Of a DNA stretch of 64,000 bases, positions 56,315 to 64,000 are shown in pieces. Position 1 is the stretch's first letter. Every line of letters begins with the position of its first letter. Both the position numbers and the translations under genes were made by a program. The notes beneath the pieces were generated by a model. It did not search any database. It was not told the origin of the DNA and was given only the letters and a program-made list of their open reading frames with translations. Location: assembly GCF_013372285.1 (NCBI RefSeq), contig NZ_CP054301.1:1908001-1972000 (forward strand), written 5' to 3'. Origin of the DNA: Marinomonas primoryensis. Lineage in GTDB: Bacteria; Pseudomonadota; Gammaproteobacteria; Pseudomonadales; Marinomonadaceae.

Positions 56315-59050
56315 ATGGCGCAACCAGCTTTTGGCTCTTCTTATCGAGTGGGAATTGATTTAGGGACGACGAACTGTGTCGTTTCTTACCTTTCATCGAC
56401 GTGTCTGGACTCTGATCGAAATACACCGACACTATTGCCTATCCCTCAAGTAATGAGCGATGGCTCTGTGCAGGAATTTGATTATTTGCCGAGTGCAATT
56501 TACCTGCTGGCCAACGATGAGATAGGGAAGATTGTTCCTATTTTACCTTGGCGTCATCATGATACAGAATGTGTCGTTGGCATGGGCGCATTAGCCTTAG
56601 GCCAACGCCGAACAGGGCAATTAGTACAGAGTGCAAAAAGCTGGTTGAGTCACCGACAAGTCGATCGTCGCTCAGCCATTCTTCCCTGGGGAAGTGATTC
56701 GGTAAAAAAGCTCAGTCCATTACAAGCCAGTAAGTTACTTCTTTTACACATTAGGCAAAGCTGGAATCATCGTTTTCCTGACGCTCTTTTAGAGTTGCAA
56801 ACCGTCGCTTTAACCTTGCCGGCATCCTTTGACGAAGAAGCACGTGCGCTGACGTTAGAAGCCGCTAAATTGGCTGGTTTAGAAGACCTTTATCTATTAG
56901 AAGAACCGCAAGCAGCTTGCTATCACTACATCAGTGACGATGAAAAGCTAGCGTCTTTGGCTGATAAGAAAATGCTGTTAGTGGTTGATATTGGAGGAGG
57001 CACAAGTGACTTTAGTTTGGTTGCCATACGCTCTTCTGCGAAAACCAATAAACAAGGTGCGGCGATTTCATTAAAGCGCATCGCAGTCGGTGAGCATTTA
57101 TTGCTTGGTGGCGATAATCTTGATCAAGCTTTAGCGTTTCAGCTCGACCCCAAACAAATTTCGGCTTTATCCGTGTCTCGTCTCGCCGCGTTGGTTCAGC
57201 AAACGCGTCAAGCTAAAGAAAATCTATTGGGCGCTAATGCGCCAGAATCCTTGAGTATTACGGTATTGGGCGGCGGCAGTCGTCTGATTGGCGGCTCACA
57301 GAAATTTGATGTTTCAAGAAACACATTATTAGAGCAAATGAGTACGGGGTTCTTTCCTCTTGTGGAAGCGAATGATCCGGTACAAAAAAACGCTTACGCT
57401 ATGCATACGTTAGGTTTGCCGTACGAATCTGATCCTGCGTTCACGCGACATTTAGCGGTATTTTTGCAACAACACAAAGCCGCCATTGAAATGGCGACTG
57501 GATCGACTATGCCAGATGCCGTGTTGTTTAACGGCGGGTTGTTTAATAGCCCAGTGTTAAAAGCCCGTTTGCTGGCGCAATTAAATGCTTGGTCAAATAC
57601 TCCGATATTAGCCTGCTCTGCCGATGAACCAAACGAGGCGGTTGCAAAAGGTGCGGCGATGTACTTAAACGCCTTGGCGGGAGAAAGTGCACGAATTGAA
57701 AGTGGCGTGGCGCACAGCTTGTATTTGAAACTTGGGGATGATCAATTTGTTGGTATTTTGCCCAAAGACACGCTAAAAGGTGAAACGCTGCTTTTAGAGC
57801 AAGATTTTTTTGTCACATTGGGTCAACAAGTTCAATTTCCTTTGTATCGTTCTGATGATCATCTTGAATGTGTCGTGGGAGAATTGCGAAAAGAAAATGG
57901 CCTACATTACATCTCCAATTTAGCAACAGAATTAGACAGTTCAGAAGAAAATACAGAGTTATCTGTTTCAATGTCGGTGCAAATGACCGAAGTGGGTGTG
58001 CTTCAAGTTCTTTTAAATGGTAATGACACACGCGATCAGTGGCGCTTGGACTTTTCCACCTCTAAGCAGGACCCAAATAACGACTCGGATTCTGATGCAT
58101 TATTACATTCCAATATGGGGCAAGCAGAAGAGCATCTGACGCACTGCTTTTCTGGTGCGGGACAAAAACAGAACCCTGATTTAGTGAAAGCGCTCAAGCA
58201 AGACTTAGATCAATTATTAGGCAAGCGCGATGATTGGAATCTGGCGACATCTCGTCGCTTGGTCGATAAATTGCTGAGTTTAAAATCCGGTCGCCTGAAA
58301 AGTGCCCAGCATGAACGTCAATGGTTGCAGTTGATTGGTTATTGTTTACGCCCAGGCTACGGCGCCGCAGACGATTTGTTGCGCGTTCAGCAAGTGATTA
58401 ATACCACTAAAGCGGGTACCCAGTTTGATAGCGCGCCAGTCTGGGGGCAATATTGGACCTTGTATCGCCGTATTGCAGGCGGTATGTCCATTGATCAGCA
58501 GCACGTATTGTTTAAGCAATTTAGTCAATATTACTCGCCAACCGGACAACGCTCCCGAGATAAAATAAAGGCGCTGACGACCAAGTCCAGTGACGATCTA
58601 ATTCGCCTTGTGGGCGCGTTAGAAGCGGTGCCGCACGAAGACAAAATCATTGTGGTGGATTGGCTGATAAAGCGTCTACAGAAAACCTCAGAGCCCGATA
58701 CGGCGTGGTGGACAGTGGGACGAATTGCTTCCCGTCATTTGTTGTCAGGTAAACAAGAACTGCGGCTTTCAGAAGGGCGCCTTTTTCCGATTCTTGATTT
58801 TGCATTGAAAGAGGATTGGAAGAAACGTAAGCAGGCAGGCCTCGCTGCGGTTCTGATGAGCCAAGTCAGTGTGGATGAATCAGAAAAACTAAAAGGCTAC
58901 CGTAAAAAAATCGCCAACAAACTTAAAAAAGACAAATGCCCAACCCAATGGGTTGAGCGTTTAGAAAGCCAAATAGAAATCAACGGCGACGAGTTAAACG
59001 CATTGGTAGGGGAAAGCCTGCCAATTGGGCTGCGATTATCACTGGTTTAA
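56315..59050 (+). CDS. Large Hsp70-family protein with C-terminal DUF3731-like region
   Basis: A 911-residue protein. The N-terminal ~450 residues are an Hsp70 ATPase: VGIDLGTTNCVVSYL, VVDIGGGTSDFSLV and AVLFNGGLFNSPVLKARLL. A beta-rich section follows. The last ~330 residues are helical and basic (LLGKRDDWNLATSRRLVDKLL onward) and fit what I know of DUF3731. It resembles the preceding gene over the ATPase part, suggesting an old duplication plus a fused helical domain. It ends 4 bp from the convergent lipase gene with no terminator visible between. Confidence 0.88.
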   Translation: MAQPAFGSSYRVGIDLGTTNCVVSYLSSTCLDSDRNTPTLLPIPQVMSDGSVQEFDYLPSAIYLLANDEIGKIVPILPWRHHDTECVVGMGALALGQRRTGQLVQSAKSWLSHRQVDRRSAILPWGSDSVKKLSPLQASKLLLLHIRQSWNHRFPDALLELQTVALTLPASFDEEARALTLEAAKLAGLEDLYLLEEPQAACYHYISDDEKLASLADKKMLLVVDIGGGTSDFSLVAIRSSAKTNKQGAAISLKRIAVGEHLLLGGDNLDQALAFQLDPKQISALSVSRLAALVQQTRQAKENLLGANAPESLSITVLGGGSRLIGGSQKFDVSRNTLLEQMSTGFFPLVEANDPVQKNAYAMHTLGLPYESDPAFTRHLAVFLQQHKAAIEMATGSTMPDAVLFNGGLFNSPVLKARLLAQLNAWSNTPILACSADEPNEAVAKGAAMYLNALAGESARIESGVAHSLYLKLGDDQFVGILPKDTLKGETLLLEQDFFVTLGQQVQFPLYRSDDHLECVVGELRKENGLHYISNLATELDSSEENTELSVSMSVQMTEVGVLQVLLNGNDTRDQWRLDFSTSKQDPNNDSDSDALLHSNMGQAEEHLTHCFSGAGQKQNPDLVKALKQDLDQLLGKRDDWNLATSRRLVDKLLSLKSGRLKSAQHERQWLQLIGYCLRPGYGAADDLLRVQQVINTTKAGTQFDSAPVWGQYWTLYRRIAGGMSIDQQHVLFKQFSQYYSPTGQRSRDKIKALTTKSSDDLIRLVGALEAVPHEDKIIVVDWLIKRLQKTSEPDTAWWTVGRIASRHLLSGKQELRLSEGRLFPILDFALKEDWKKRKQAGLAAVLMSQVSVDESEKLKGYRKKIANKLKKDKCPTQWVERLESQIEINGDELNALVGESLPIGLRLSLV

Positions 59051-59054
59051 GTCA

Positions 59055-59924
59055 TTATTCCAGTGAAAACCCAAACAGACTGATCTGCATTTTATAAGGC
59101 ACTTCGGTGGATTTTTTAGTCAACGCATTGACTAACTCAAGATACGTTGTCATTTTATGGGCCGTTAGGTTTTGCTCACTTGGTATAGCCGAAGTGAACT
59201 TGGTGGCTCGTAACATACTTTTGATCCCGCTCGTAATGGAAAATTTATTGTTTCTCATCAAAATGACTTCTTCCCCTAAGTGCCAATAAATGTCCAACTC
59301 CTGAATCTGCAATGGGCTTAAGGGCGGAACCAAAGGCACGATGTCTTGCAGTGTAACGATTCTGGTCAGAGGCAAGCCTGCGAATCTTTCTGCGCCTGAT
59401 ACGTTGGTCACTTTTGGTTGTCCGAACGTCACGACATTGGTGAGTGGGTAATCGTCCATTTTCAGATACATGGCTACAATGACAGCAATAGCCCCTCCTA
59501 AACTGTGTCCGGTTATTTGAATCGGCTTTCCTGCTACAAGGTAAGGCTTCACATCCTTGTAAACCGCTTTCGCGGCATAGGCAAAACCTTGATGCAGCAT
59601 AATGTCCAGTTTGGCGTCAGGAAGCAAAGACACATTCAGATTCAGCATGACGTTTTCAAGATTCGCCGTACCGCGAATCGCAAGGGTCTGCACGCCATCC
59701 TTTTCGCTTAATAAGTAACTGACTTGAGAGTTAATAAAGGTCGCTTGATGAACCAAAGTTTGCCCTTGATCTTTTAGAAGTGCAGTCATGTTCTCCGCAG
59801 CAAGATAAGTGTCGTCCGACAATTTGGCCTGCGCTTTAATCATCACAAAATCTGGTGCTGCAAACACTAACTGAAATGAGCTCACTAAAAGAATAGATAA
59901 AACAACACGGGTGAATTTCAGCAT
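59055..59924 (-). CDS. Secreted class 3 lipase-family protein
   Basis: A 289-residue alpha/beta hydrolase. A signal peptide ends near LVFA-APDF (about residue 23). The nucleophile elbow is ITGHSLGGAIAVIVA (serine near residue 143). A catalytic aspartate is likely in TLQDIVPLVPP. It fits the lipase_3 family and should act on lipids in the periplasm or outside the cell. No lipase foldase is nearby. No good ribosome site precedes the start. Confidence 0.88.
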   Translation of the reverse strand: MLKFTRVVLSILLVSSFQLVFAAPDFVMIKAQAKLSDDTYLAAENMTALLKDQGQTLVHQATFINSQVSYLLSEKDGVQTLAIRGTANLENVMLNLNVSLLPDAKLDIMLHQGFAYAAKAVYKDVKPYLVAGKPIQITGHSLGGAIAVIVAMYLKMDDYPLTNVVTFGQPKVTNVSGAERFAGLPLTRIVTLQDIVPLVPPLSPLQIQELDIYWHLGEEVILMRNNKFSITSGIKSMLRATKFTSAIPSEQNLTAHKMTTYLELVNALTKKSTEVPYKMQISLFGFSLE

Positions 59925-60163
59925 AGGAGATGTATTAGCAACAAAAGAATAGGAAGGTGCAAAGAGTACTAAAAAAAGGCTTTTTCGAATAGATTTTTAT
60001 GTCGCGCTAGCGCAATGACTCAGTTTGTTTTTGCTGATGGCGATGTTCATGAAAGGTTAGATAAAAAAGGCCTTTAGATAAAAACGTCTTGGCTATCGAC
60101 ATTAACCGTTATGCATTAAACTTGAACCCTTCATTTTTCTTTAAATTTTAACCTGAGTATCTA

Positions 60164-60775
60164 ATGAGCACCGAGTTCTCCATTCTATCTGCCACCTTAT
60201 TATTTTTATTCGTCATTGATCCGTTTGGCAATATTCCTATCTTGTTGTCTGTGATGAAGGGTGTGCCACAGAAGCGCCAATACCAGATTGTGTTGCGTGA
60301 TGGATTAATCGGCTTGATCATTCTGGTGTGTTTTTTGTTTTTTGGGGCAGAATTTTTAGCGCTGTTGCATTTGGAAACAGAGTCTATTTCCATTGCTGGT
60401 GGCGTGGTGTTGTTTGTGATTGCTTTGAAGATGATTTTTCCTTCGCCCTACACCAAAGAGGCTGGCCCCGTAATAGAGCCTTTTATTGTGCCCATTTCCA
60501 TTCCAATGCTGGCAGGCCCTTCCACTTTGGCGACGTTATTGGTGATGGTTAAGAGCTACCCAAATGATCAGCAAGACTTGCTGATCTCGGTAGGTGCTGC
60601 ATGGGGCATTTCGGTCGTTATTTTGGCGATGGCGCCTTTGCTGAATCGCGTGTTGAGAGAGAAAGGGTTGGCGGCGTTAGAACGTTTGATGGGAATGTTG
60701 TTGTTGATGATGTCCGTGCAGATGTTAGTAAACGGTGTACGTAGCTTATTCACTCATACCTTGGCCGCCTTATAG
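60164..60775 (+). CDS. MarC-family integral membrane protein
   Basis: A 203-residue protein with six membrane segments. The family pattern is LFVIDPFGNIPILLSVM near the N terminus and VPISIPMLAGPSTLATLLVM in the middle. MarC proteins (E. coli YchE, YhgN) have no firmly known function. It is convergent with the rraA-like gene. Confidence 0.93.
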   Translation: MSTEFSILSATLLFLFVIDPFGNIPILLSVMKGVPQKRQYQIVLRDGLIGLIILVCFLFFGAEFLALLHLETESISIAGGVVLFVIALKMIFPSPYTKEAGPVIEPFIVPISIPMLAGPSTLATLLVMVKSYPNDQQDLLISVGAAWGISVVILAMAPLLNRVLREKGLAALERLMGMLLLMMSVQMLVNGVRSLFTHTLAAL

Positions 60776-60803
60776 GTGGTACGTATTCTGTCTTTAAAGT
60801 GAA

Positions 60804-60826
60804 AGAGCCCTCCTTAAGGGAGGGCA
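60804..60826 (-). terminator. Hairpin overlapping the rraA stop
   Basis: GCCCTCC (60807-60813) pairs with GGAGGGC (60819-60825) around TTAAG-type loop bases. On the minus strand TCTTTC follows, a weak T tract. The stem includes the last codons of the rraA-like gene. Confidence 0.4.
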
Positions 60827-61299
60827 AGCGGTTGCTTAGACACAGCGATACCATTTAAATCGCAATAAATAAAATTACCTTGAGCAATGACGATGCCCGC
60901 CATATACAAGGTTTTACCTAGATCACCAAGACCACGTTTTTCTGTTGGCATTGGATGAGCGCACAAAGCGTGAATGCCGACGTTTAAAGTGGCTTGTGCA
61001 GCAACATCTCGTATTGCGCCGTAAATAACAAAACCTTCCCAGCCATTATTCGCGGCTTTTTCTGCCAGCATGTCGCCAAGTAACGCGCGTCTTTTGCTTC
61101 CGCCACCATCCACAACCATGACTTTCCCTTTGCCGTCTTCGTTAACGAGTTCGCGCACTCGGCTGTTGTCTTCAAAGCAGGAAACGGTAACGACTTCTCC
61201 ATAAAAGTGACTGCGTTTTCCGTACGAGGTGAAAATAGGTTCAGCGATTTGCAGTTGTTCTGGATACAAGTCGCATAGGTCTGGAAGTAAGTCTTTCAT
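60814..61299 (-). CDS. RraA-family protein (ribonuclease activity regulator / 4-hydroxy-4-methyl-2-oxoglutarate aldolase fold)
   Basis: A 161-residue protein. Typical RraA segments are DLLPDLCDLYPEQLQIAEPIF, VMVVDGGGSKRRALLGDMLA and GWEGFVIYGAIRDVAA. In E. coli RraA inhibits RNase E; related proteins are aldolases using the same GDxxA loop, and GDMLAEKAANNG fits that loop. Gammaproteobacterial length favours RraA, but enzyme activity is not excluded. Confidence 0.93.
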   Translation of the reverse strand: MKDLLPDLCDLYPEQLQIAEPIFTSYGKRSHFYGEVVTVSCFEDNSRVRELVNEDGKGKVMVVDGGGSKRRALLGDMLAEKAANNGWEGFVIYGAIRDVAAQATLNVGIHALCAHPMPTEKRGLGDLGKTLYMAGIVIAQGNFIYCDLNGIAVSKQPLALP

Positions 61300-61421
61300 A
61301 CTGTCGCCTAGTTAGAATCGTGGATTGTGTCTATGACACTAAGTAGGCGAGTAATGAAAAGCCAATTTTTATCAAGGATGTTCAGTATTTCATAGCTTGA
61401 TATGTGATTGGTGATGGATTG

Positions 61422-61937
61422 TTATTGTTCAATCATCGGAATTTCACTAGGGTCAATCAAACCGTGTTCTGCTGCAATTTGCAGTAGTTGAATAATCAAT
61501 TCATCGGGCGGCAGTAAGTGCAGTGGGGTAGTTTGACCTTGTTCTGCAACGGCATCATCAAGATTTACGTCGCGCTCTTCGAACCAAGAGTGAATACTTT
61601 GGACTTCAAAGCTAGGTTCCAATCCTTTTATATCGTAAGTGGCTTCGACTAACTGGTTGAGGAGCTCAGGCTCTAATCCATAAATGATGTCAGTATCAAA
61701 TTCGTTGATCCATTCCGCTAAAATATCGCTGGCTTCAAAACCGAACTCATGAAGCTGTTGTTCGTCTAGATCGTGAGGATTAGGCTCAATACGGTGATTT
61801 TCTAGCCACTCGTCGTCAGGTATAACCAGTACTTCTTTGACTTGAGCTTCGTGAGTAGACCAAGTAAAAAGCAGAGGGAACGCTGGCTCGTCGGAAGAAT
61901 TGGCGACAGCCGTCATGAATATAGGTAAACTTGCCAT
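61422..61937 (-). CDS. Acidic hypothetical protein
   Basis: A 171-residue, strongly acidic protein that I do not recognise. It has no signal peptide or membrane segment. The segment SDILAEWINEFDTDIIYG has some likeness to RNase-H-fold exonuclease strands, but the N-terminal DxE motif of such enzymes is absent. It is divergent from the carboxypeptidase gene, with only 38 bp between starts, so the two share a control region. Confidence 0.65.
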   Translation of the reverse strand: MASLPIFMTAVANSSDEPAFPLLFTWSTHEAQVKEVLVIPDDEWLENHRIEPNPHDLDEQQLHEFGFEASDILAEWINEFDTDIIYGLEPELLNQLVEATYDIKGLEPSFEVQSIHSWFEERDVNLDDAVAEQGQTTPLHLLPPDELIIQLLQIAAEHGLIDPSEIPMIEQ

Positions 61938-61975
61938 AATTTAGAACCAATGTTTGATTGTTAAGGAAGAATAAA

Positions 61976-63130
61976 ATGACCAGCCGAATCAAGATCAGTA
62001 GTGCGTTTGATGGCGGTAATATCTCCGTAATTGAAGCCTCGGAGCCAGACAATATTAGAGTAAAGATCCCTAATGATACAAACTCTAAATTCCTTCAGTG
62101 GTTTTATTTTCGATTACAAGGCGGAATGGGTGAACAATGCGTCATTCAATTTGAAAATGCCAGCGATGCCGCTTACCCAGATGGTTGGGTGGATTATCAA
62201 GCTGTCGCGTCGTACGATCGTGAATATTGGTTTCGCGTACCAACGGAATACGTCGATGGTAAATTGGTGATTTCTCACCAACCAGAGCAGGACAGTGTGT
62301 ACTACGCGTATTTTGCCCCTTACAGCTATGAACGACATTTAGATATGATTTCTTGGGCAGCAAGCCATGACGATTGTATTACTGATCATTTGGGTGAAAC
62401 CGCCGAAGGTCGTGATATTACTTTACTGGAAGTCAGTCAAACTCAAGGTCTAGCGAAGAATATTTGGATTATCGCTCGTCAGCATCCAGGTGAAACCATG
62501 GCGGAATGGTTTGTTGAAGGTTTATTAGAGCGTTTGTTTGATGAATCCCATCCGGTTTCCCGTTCGCTTTTGAATCAGTGTCGTTTTTACATTGTGCCAA
62601 ACATGAACCCAGACGGTGCGGTGCATGGTAATTTGCGCGTGAACTCTAAAGGCGTGAACCTGAATCGTGAGTGGAAAAATCCTACGCAAGAATTTAGCCC
62701 TGAAGTATTGGCCGTACAAAAGAAAATGGCCGAAACGGGCGTGGATATGTTCTTAGACATTCATGGTGATGAAGCGTTGCCAGTCAATTTTGTGGATGGA
62801 TGCCAAGGCGTACCGTCTTTTGACGCTCGTATGGAAGCCATGGAAACCTTGTTCAAGGATATGTTTGTTGCAGTCAGTCCTGATTTTCAAACAAAAATCG
62901 GTTATACGCCAGATCAGTTTGGCGAGGCGAATCTGACGGTGGCTACTAAGTGGGTTGGCGAAACTTACAATTGTCTGTCTTTTACCCTGGAAATGCCGTT
63001 CAAAGACAATCAAAATTTGCCGGATGAAATTGTGGGTTGGTCTCCAGAGCGCGCTAAAATTCTTGGTGCGGATATTTTATATCCGATTTATCAGGTCATT
63101 ATGAGCCCGCACATGAAAGTGGATGACTGA
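61976..63130 (+). CDS. M14-family zinc carboxypeptidase, cytosolic type
   Basis: A 384-residue enzyme. The start at 61976 (MTSRIKIS) has AAGGA eight bases upstream; an in-frame ATG at 61958 is less likely. There is no signal peptide. An N-terminal beta domain (about 1-120) precedes the peptidase domain. Zinc ligands are His and Glu in RQHPGETMAEWF and His in FLDIHGDEALP. The catalytic glutamate lies in FTLEMPFKD, and NLNREW holds the substrate-carboxylate arginine. This domain order resembles cytosolic carboxypeptidases (Nna1/AGTPBP-like). The substrate is unknown. It lies 3 bp ahead of the MazG-like gene. Confidence 0.92.
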   Translation: MTSRIKISSAFDGGNISVIEASEPDNIRVKIPNDTNSKFLQWFYFRLQGGMGEQCVIQFENASDAAYPDGWVDYQAVASYDREYWFRVPTEYVDGKLVISHQPEQDSVYYAYFAPYSYERHLDMISWAASHDDCITDHLGETAEGRDITLLEVSQTQGLAKNIWIIARQHPGETMAEWFVEGLLERLFDESHPVSRSLLNQCRFYIVPNMNPDGAVHGNLRVNSKGVNLNREWKNPTQEFSPEVLAVQKKMAETGVDMFLDIHGDEALPVNFVDGCQGVPSFDARMEAMETLFKDMFVAVSPDFQTKIGYTPDQFGEANLTVATKWVGETYNCLSFTLEMPFKDNQNLPDEIVGWSPERAKILGADILYPIYQVIMSPHMKVDD

Positions 63131-63133
63131 TCG

Positions 63134-63496
63134 ATGGCATCGCCACAAAATGATTCGTTAGAAACGCTAACATTGGCCATGCGTCAGTTTGCAGAGGAAC
63201 GAGAATGGGAGCAGTTCCATTCCCCTAAAAATTTGACGATGGCACTGGCCGGTGAAACAGCGGAGCTACTGGATTGTTTTCGCTGGCTGTCAGAAGAAGA
63301 CTCTTATCAGCTGAACGATGAACAGATGCTGGCTGTTAAAGACGAATTGGCTGATGTGTTGTTATTTACTGTTCGATTAGCCGATAAGTTAAATATAGAT
63401 TTGTTTGGTGCGGCGCAGCAGAAAATGGCCAAAAACGCACAACGCTATCCCATTGAAAAAGTAAAAGGCAGTGCAAAAAAATACACCGCGTATTAG
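63134..63496 (+). CDS. MazG-like nucleotide pyrophosphohydrolase
   Basis: A 120-residue all-helical protein of the dCTP-pyrophosphatase (RS21-C6) type. The metal-binding acidic motifs are AGETAELLDCFRWL (near residues 37-50) and VKDELADVLLFTVRLAD. Such enzymes clean non-canonical dNTPs. It follows the carboxypeptidase gene with 3 bp between and is probably co-transcribed. Confidence 0.92.
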   Translation: MASPQNDSLETLTLAMRQFAEEREWEQFHSPKNLTMALAGETAELLDCFRWLSEEDSYQLNDEQMLAVKDELADVLLFTVRLADKLNIDLFGAAQQKMAKNAQRYPIEKVKGSAKKYTAY

Positions 63497-63649
63497 TAGG
63501 GGTGATTTTGTGTATAAAACACAAATAATCATGTTTTTTGACTCGATGTAACGCGTTTTGTTCTGGCGGTTTTTTACGAAGTCGATTAGGATCACGGACG
63601 AATTAAAAAGCTCCGTTTTTATAACACGTTATTTTTAGGACGAGAAAAA

Positions 63650-64000
63650 ATGCCTAAGGCTAGTGAAATTAAAAGAAACATGGCAGTCGATTACGACGGC
63701 AAAACATACATTGTGAGAGGCATAGATCGCTCTGTTCCGCAGGGGCGTGCTGGTGGTAGCATTTATCGTATGCGTATGTACGATGTGGTGTCAGGGCGAA
63801 AATTAGACGAATCGTTTAAAGATTCAGACATGATCAATCTTGCAGATCTTATTCGTCGACCTGCTATGTTTTCCTATTCAGATGGTGATGAATACGTTTT
63901 CATGGACAGCGAAGACTACACGCCTTATACCCTGAATAAATCGGCTATTGAAGATGAAATTTTATTCATCAACGAAGAGATTACTGGCATTCAAGTTGTT
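63650..64000 (+). CDS. yeiP: Elongation factor P-like protein EfpL/YeiP (partial, cut by window end)
   Basis: The first 117 codons of an EF-P paralogue that relieves ribosome stalling. ATG at 63650 has AGGA upstream. [18 protein letters not shown] and the segment [16 protein letters not shown] match E. coli YeiP. At the loop tip, where EF-P carries its modified residue, the sequence is VPQGRAGGS with R33, the same position as the YeiP arginine. The C-terminal domain lies beyond the window. Confidence 0.95.
   Translation, partial: MPKASEIKRNMAVDYDGKTYIVRGIDRSVPQGRAGGSIYRMRMYDVVSGRKLDESFKDSDMINLADLIRRPAMFSYSDGDEYVFMDSEDYTPYTLNKSAIEDEILFINEEITGIQVV

Noticed and set aside
60004-60013. GCGCTAGCGC palindrome upstream of marC
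   Set aside because: A single short palindrome with no known consensus or second copy.
1-64000. Mobile elements, prophage, CRISPR, defence island, tRNA or rRNA
   Set aside because: No transposase, integrase, phage structural gene, regularly spaced repeat or cloverleaf was seen; gene order and codon style look uniform and chromosomal.

Overview
The window is ordinary chromosomal DNA of a marine gammaproteobacterium. Moderate GC content, the fimV-truA-trpF-trpB-trpA-accD-folC-SPOR-cvpA-purF gene order, a heavy load of sugar and TRAP-type uptake genes, and protein sequences resembling Oceanospirillaceae point to Marinomonas or a close relative (inference; no database search was possible). I saw no prophage, insertion sequence, CRISPR array, tRNA or rRNA.

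Layout. 1-5 kb: a YgaV/BigR-like ArsR repressor, exonuclease III, glutathione reductase and a membrane-sensing chemotaxis receptor. 5-12.5 kb: a leftward catabolic operon (epimerase, Gfo/Idh/MocA dehydrogenase, RbsABC-type importer, CytR-like LacI regulator) with a perfect LacI-type operator at its head. 12.7-16 kb: an unfamiliar permease, a hydrolase-like protein without a visible nucleophile, and an orphan TRAP solute-binding protein. 16-18.2 kb: a CusRS-like two-component pair. 18.4-26.4 kb: a complete xylose locus, xylFGHB-xylR facing xylA. 26.6-34.2 kb: small acetyltransferases, a spermidine-synthase-like protein, an ACT protein, an FAD monooxygenase with a two-motif zinc-finger-like head, a LacD-like aldolase homologue lacking the usual lysine, a membrane-anchored EEP hydrolase and a short Rho paralogue. 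34.3-35.6 kb: an M23 peptidase and a bactofilin whose genes overlap by 97 bp.

36.3-47 kb is the conserved housekeeping block: polar-organiser protein FimV, tRNA modification, the last tryptophan steps, malonyl-CoA synthesis, folate polyglutamylation, cell-division-type SPOR protein, CvpA and PurF. It ends in a decayed metZ remnant. 47.5-51.8 kb holds an RND efflux pump without a local outer-membrane channel or regulator. 52-59 kb is a tight Uup / DUF2760 / Hsp70 / Hsp70-DUF3731 cluster. 59-64 kb holds a lipase, MarC, an RraA-like protein, a cytosolic-type carboxypeptidase, a MazG-like pyrophosphatase and the start of an EfpL (YeiP) gene cut by the window end.

The best candidates for under-described biology are the motor-only Rho paralogue, the ABC-F plus double-Hsp70 cluster, the lysine-less LacD homologue, the zinc-finger FAD monooxygenase, and the operator-controlled epimerase/dehydrogenase sugar operon.
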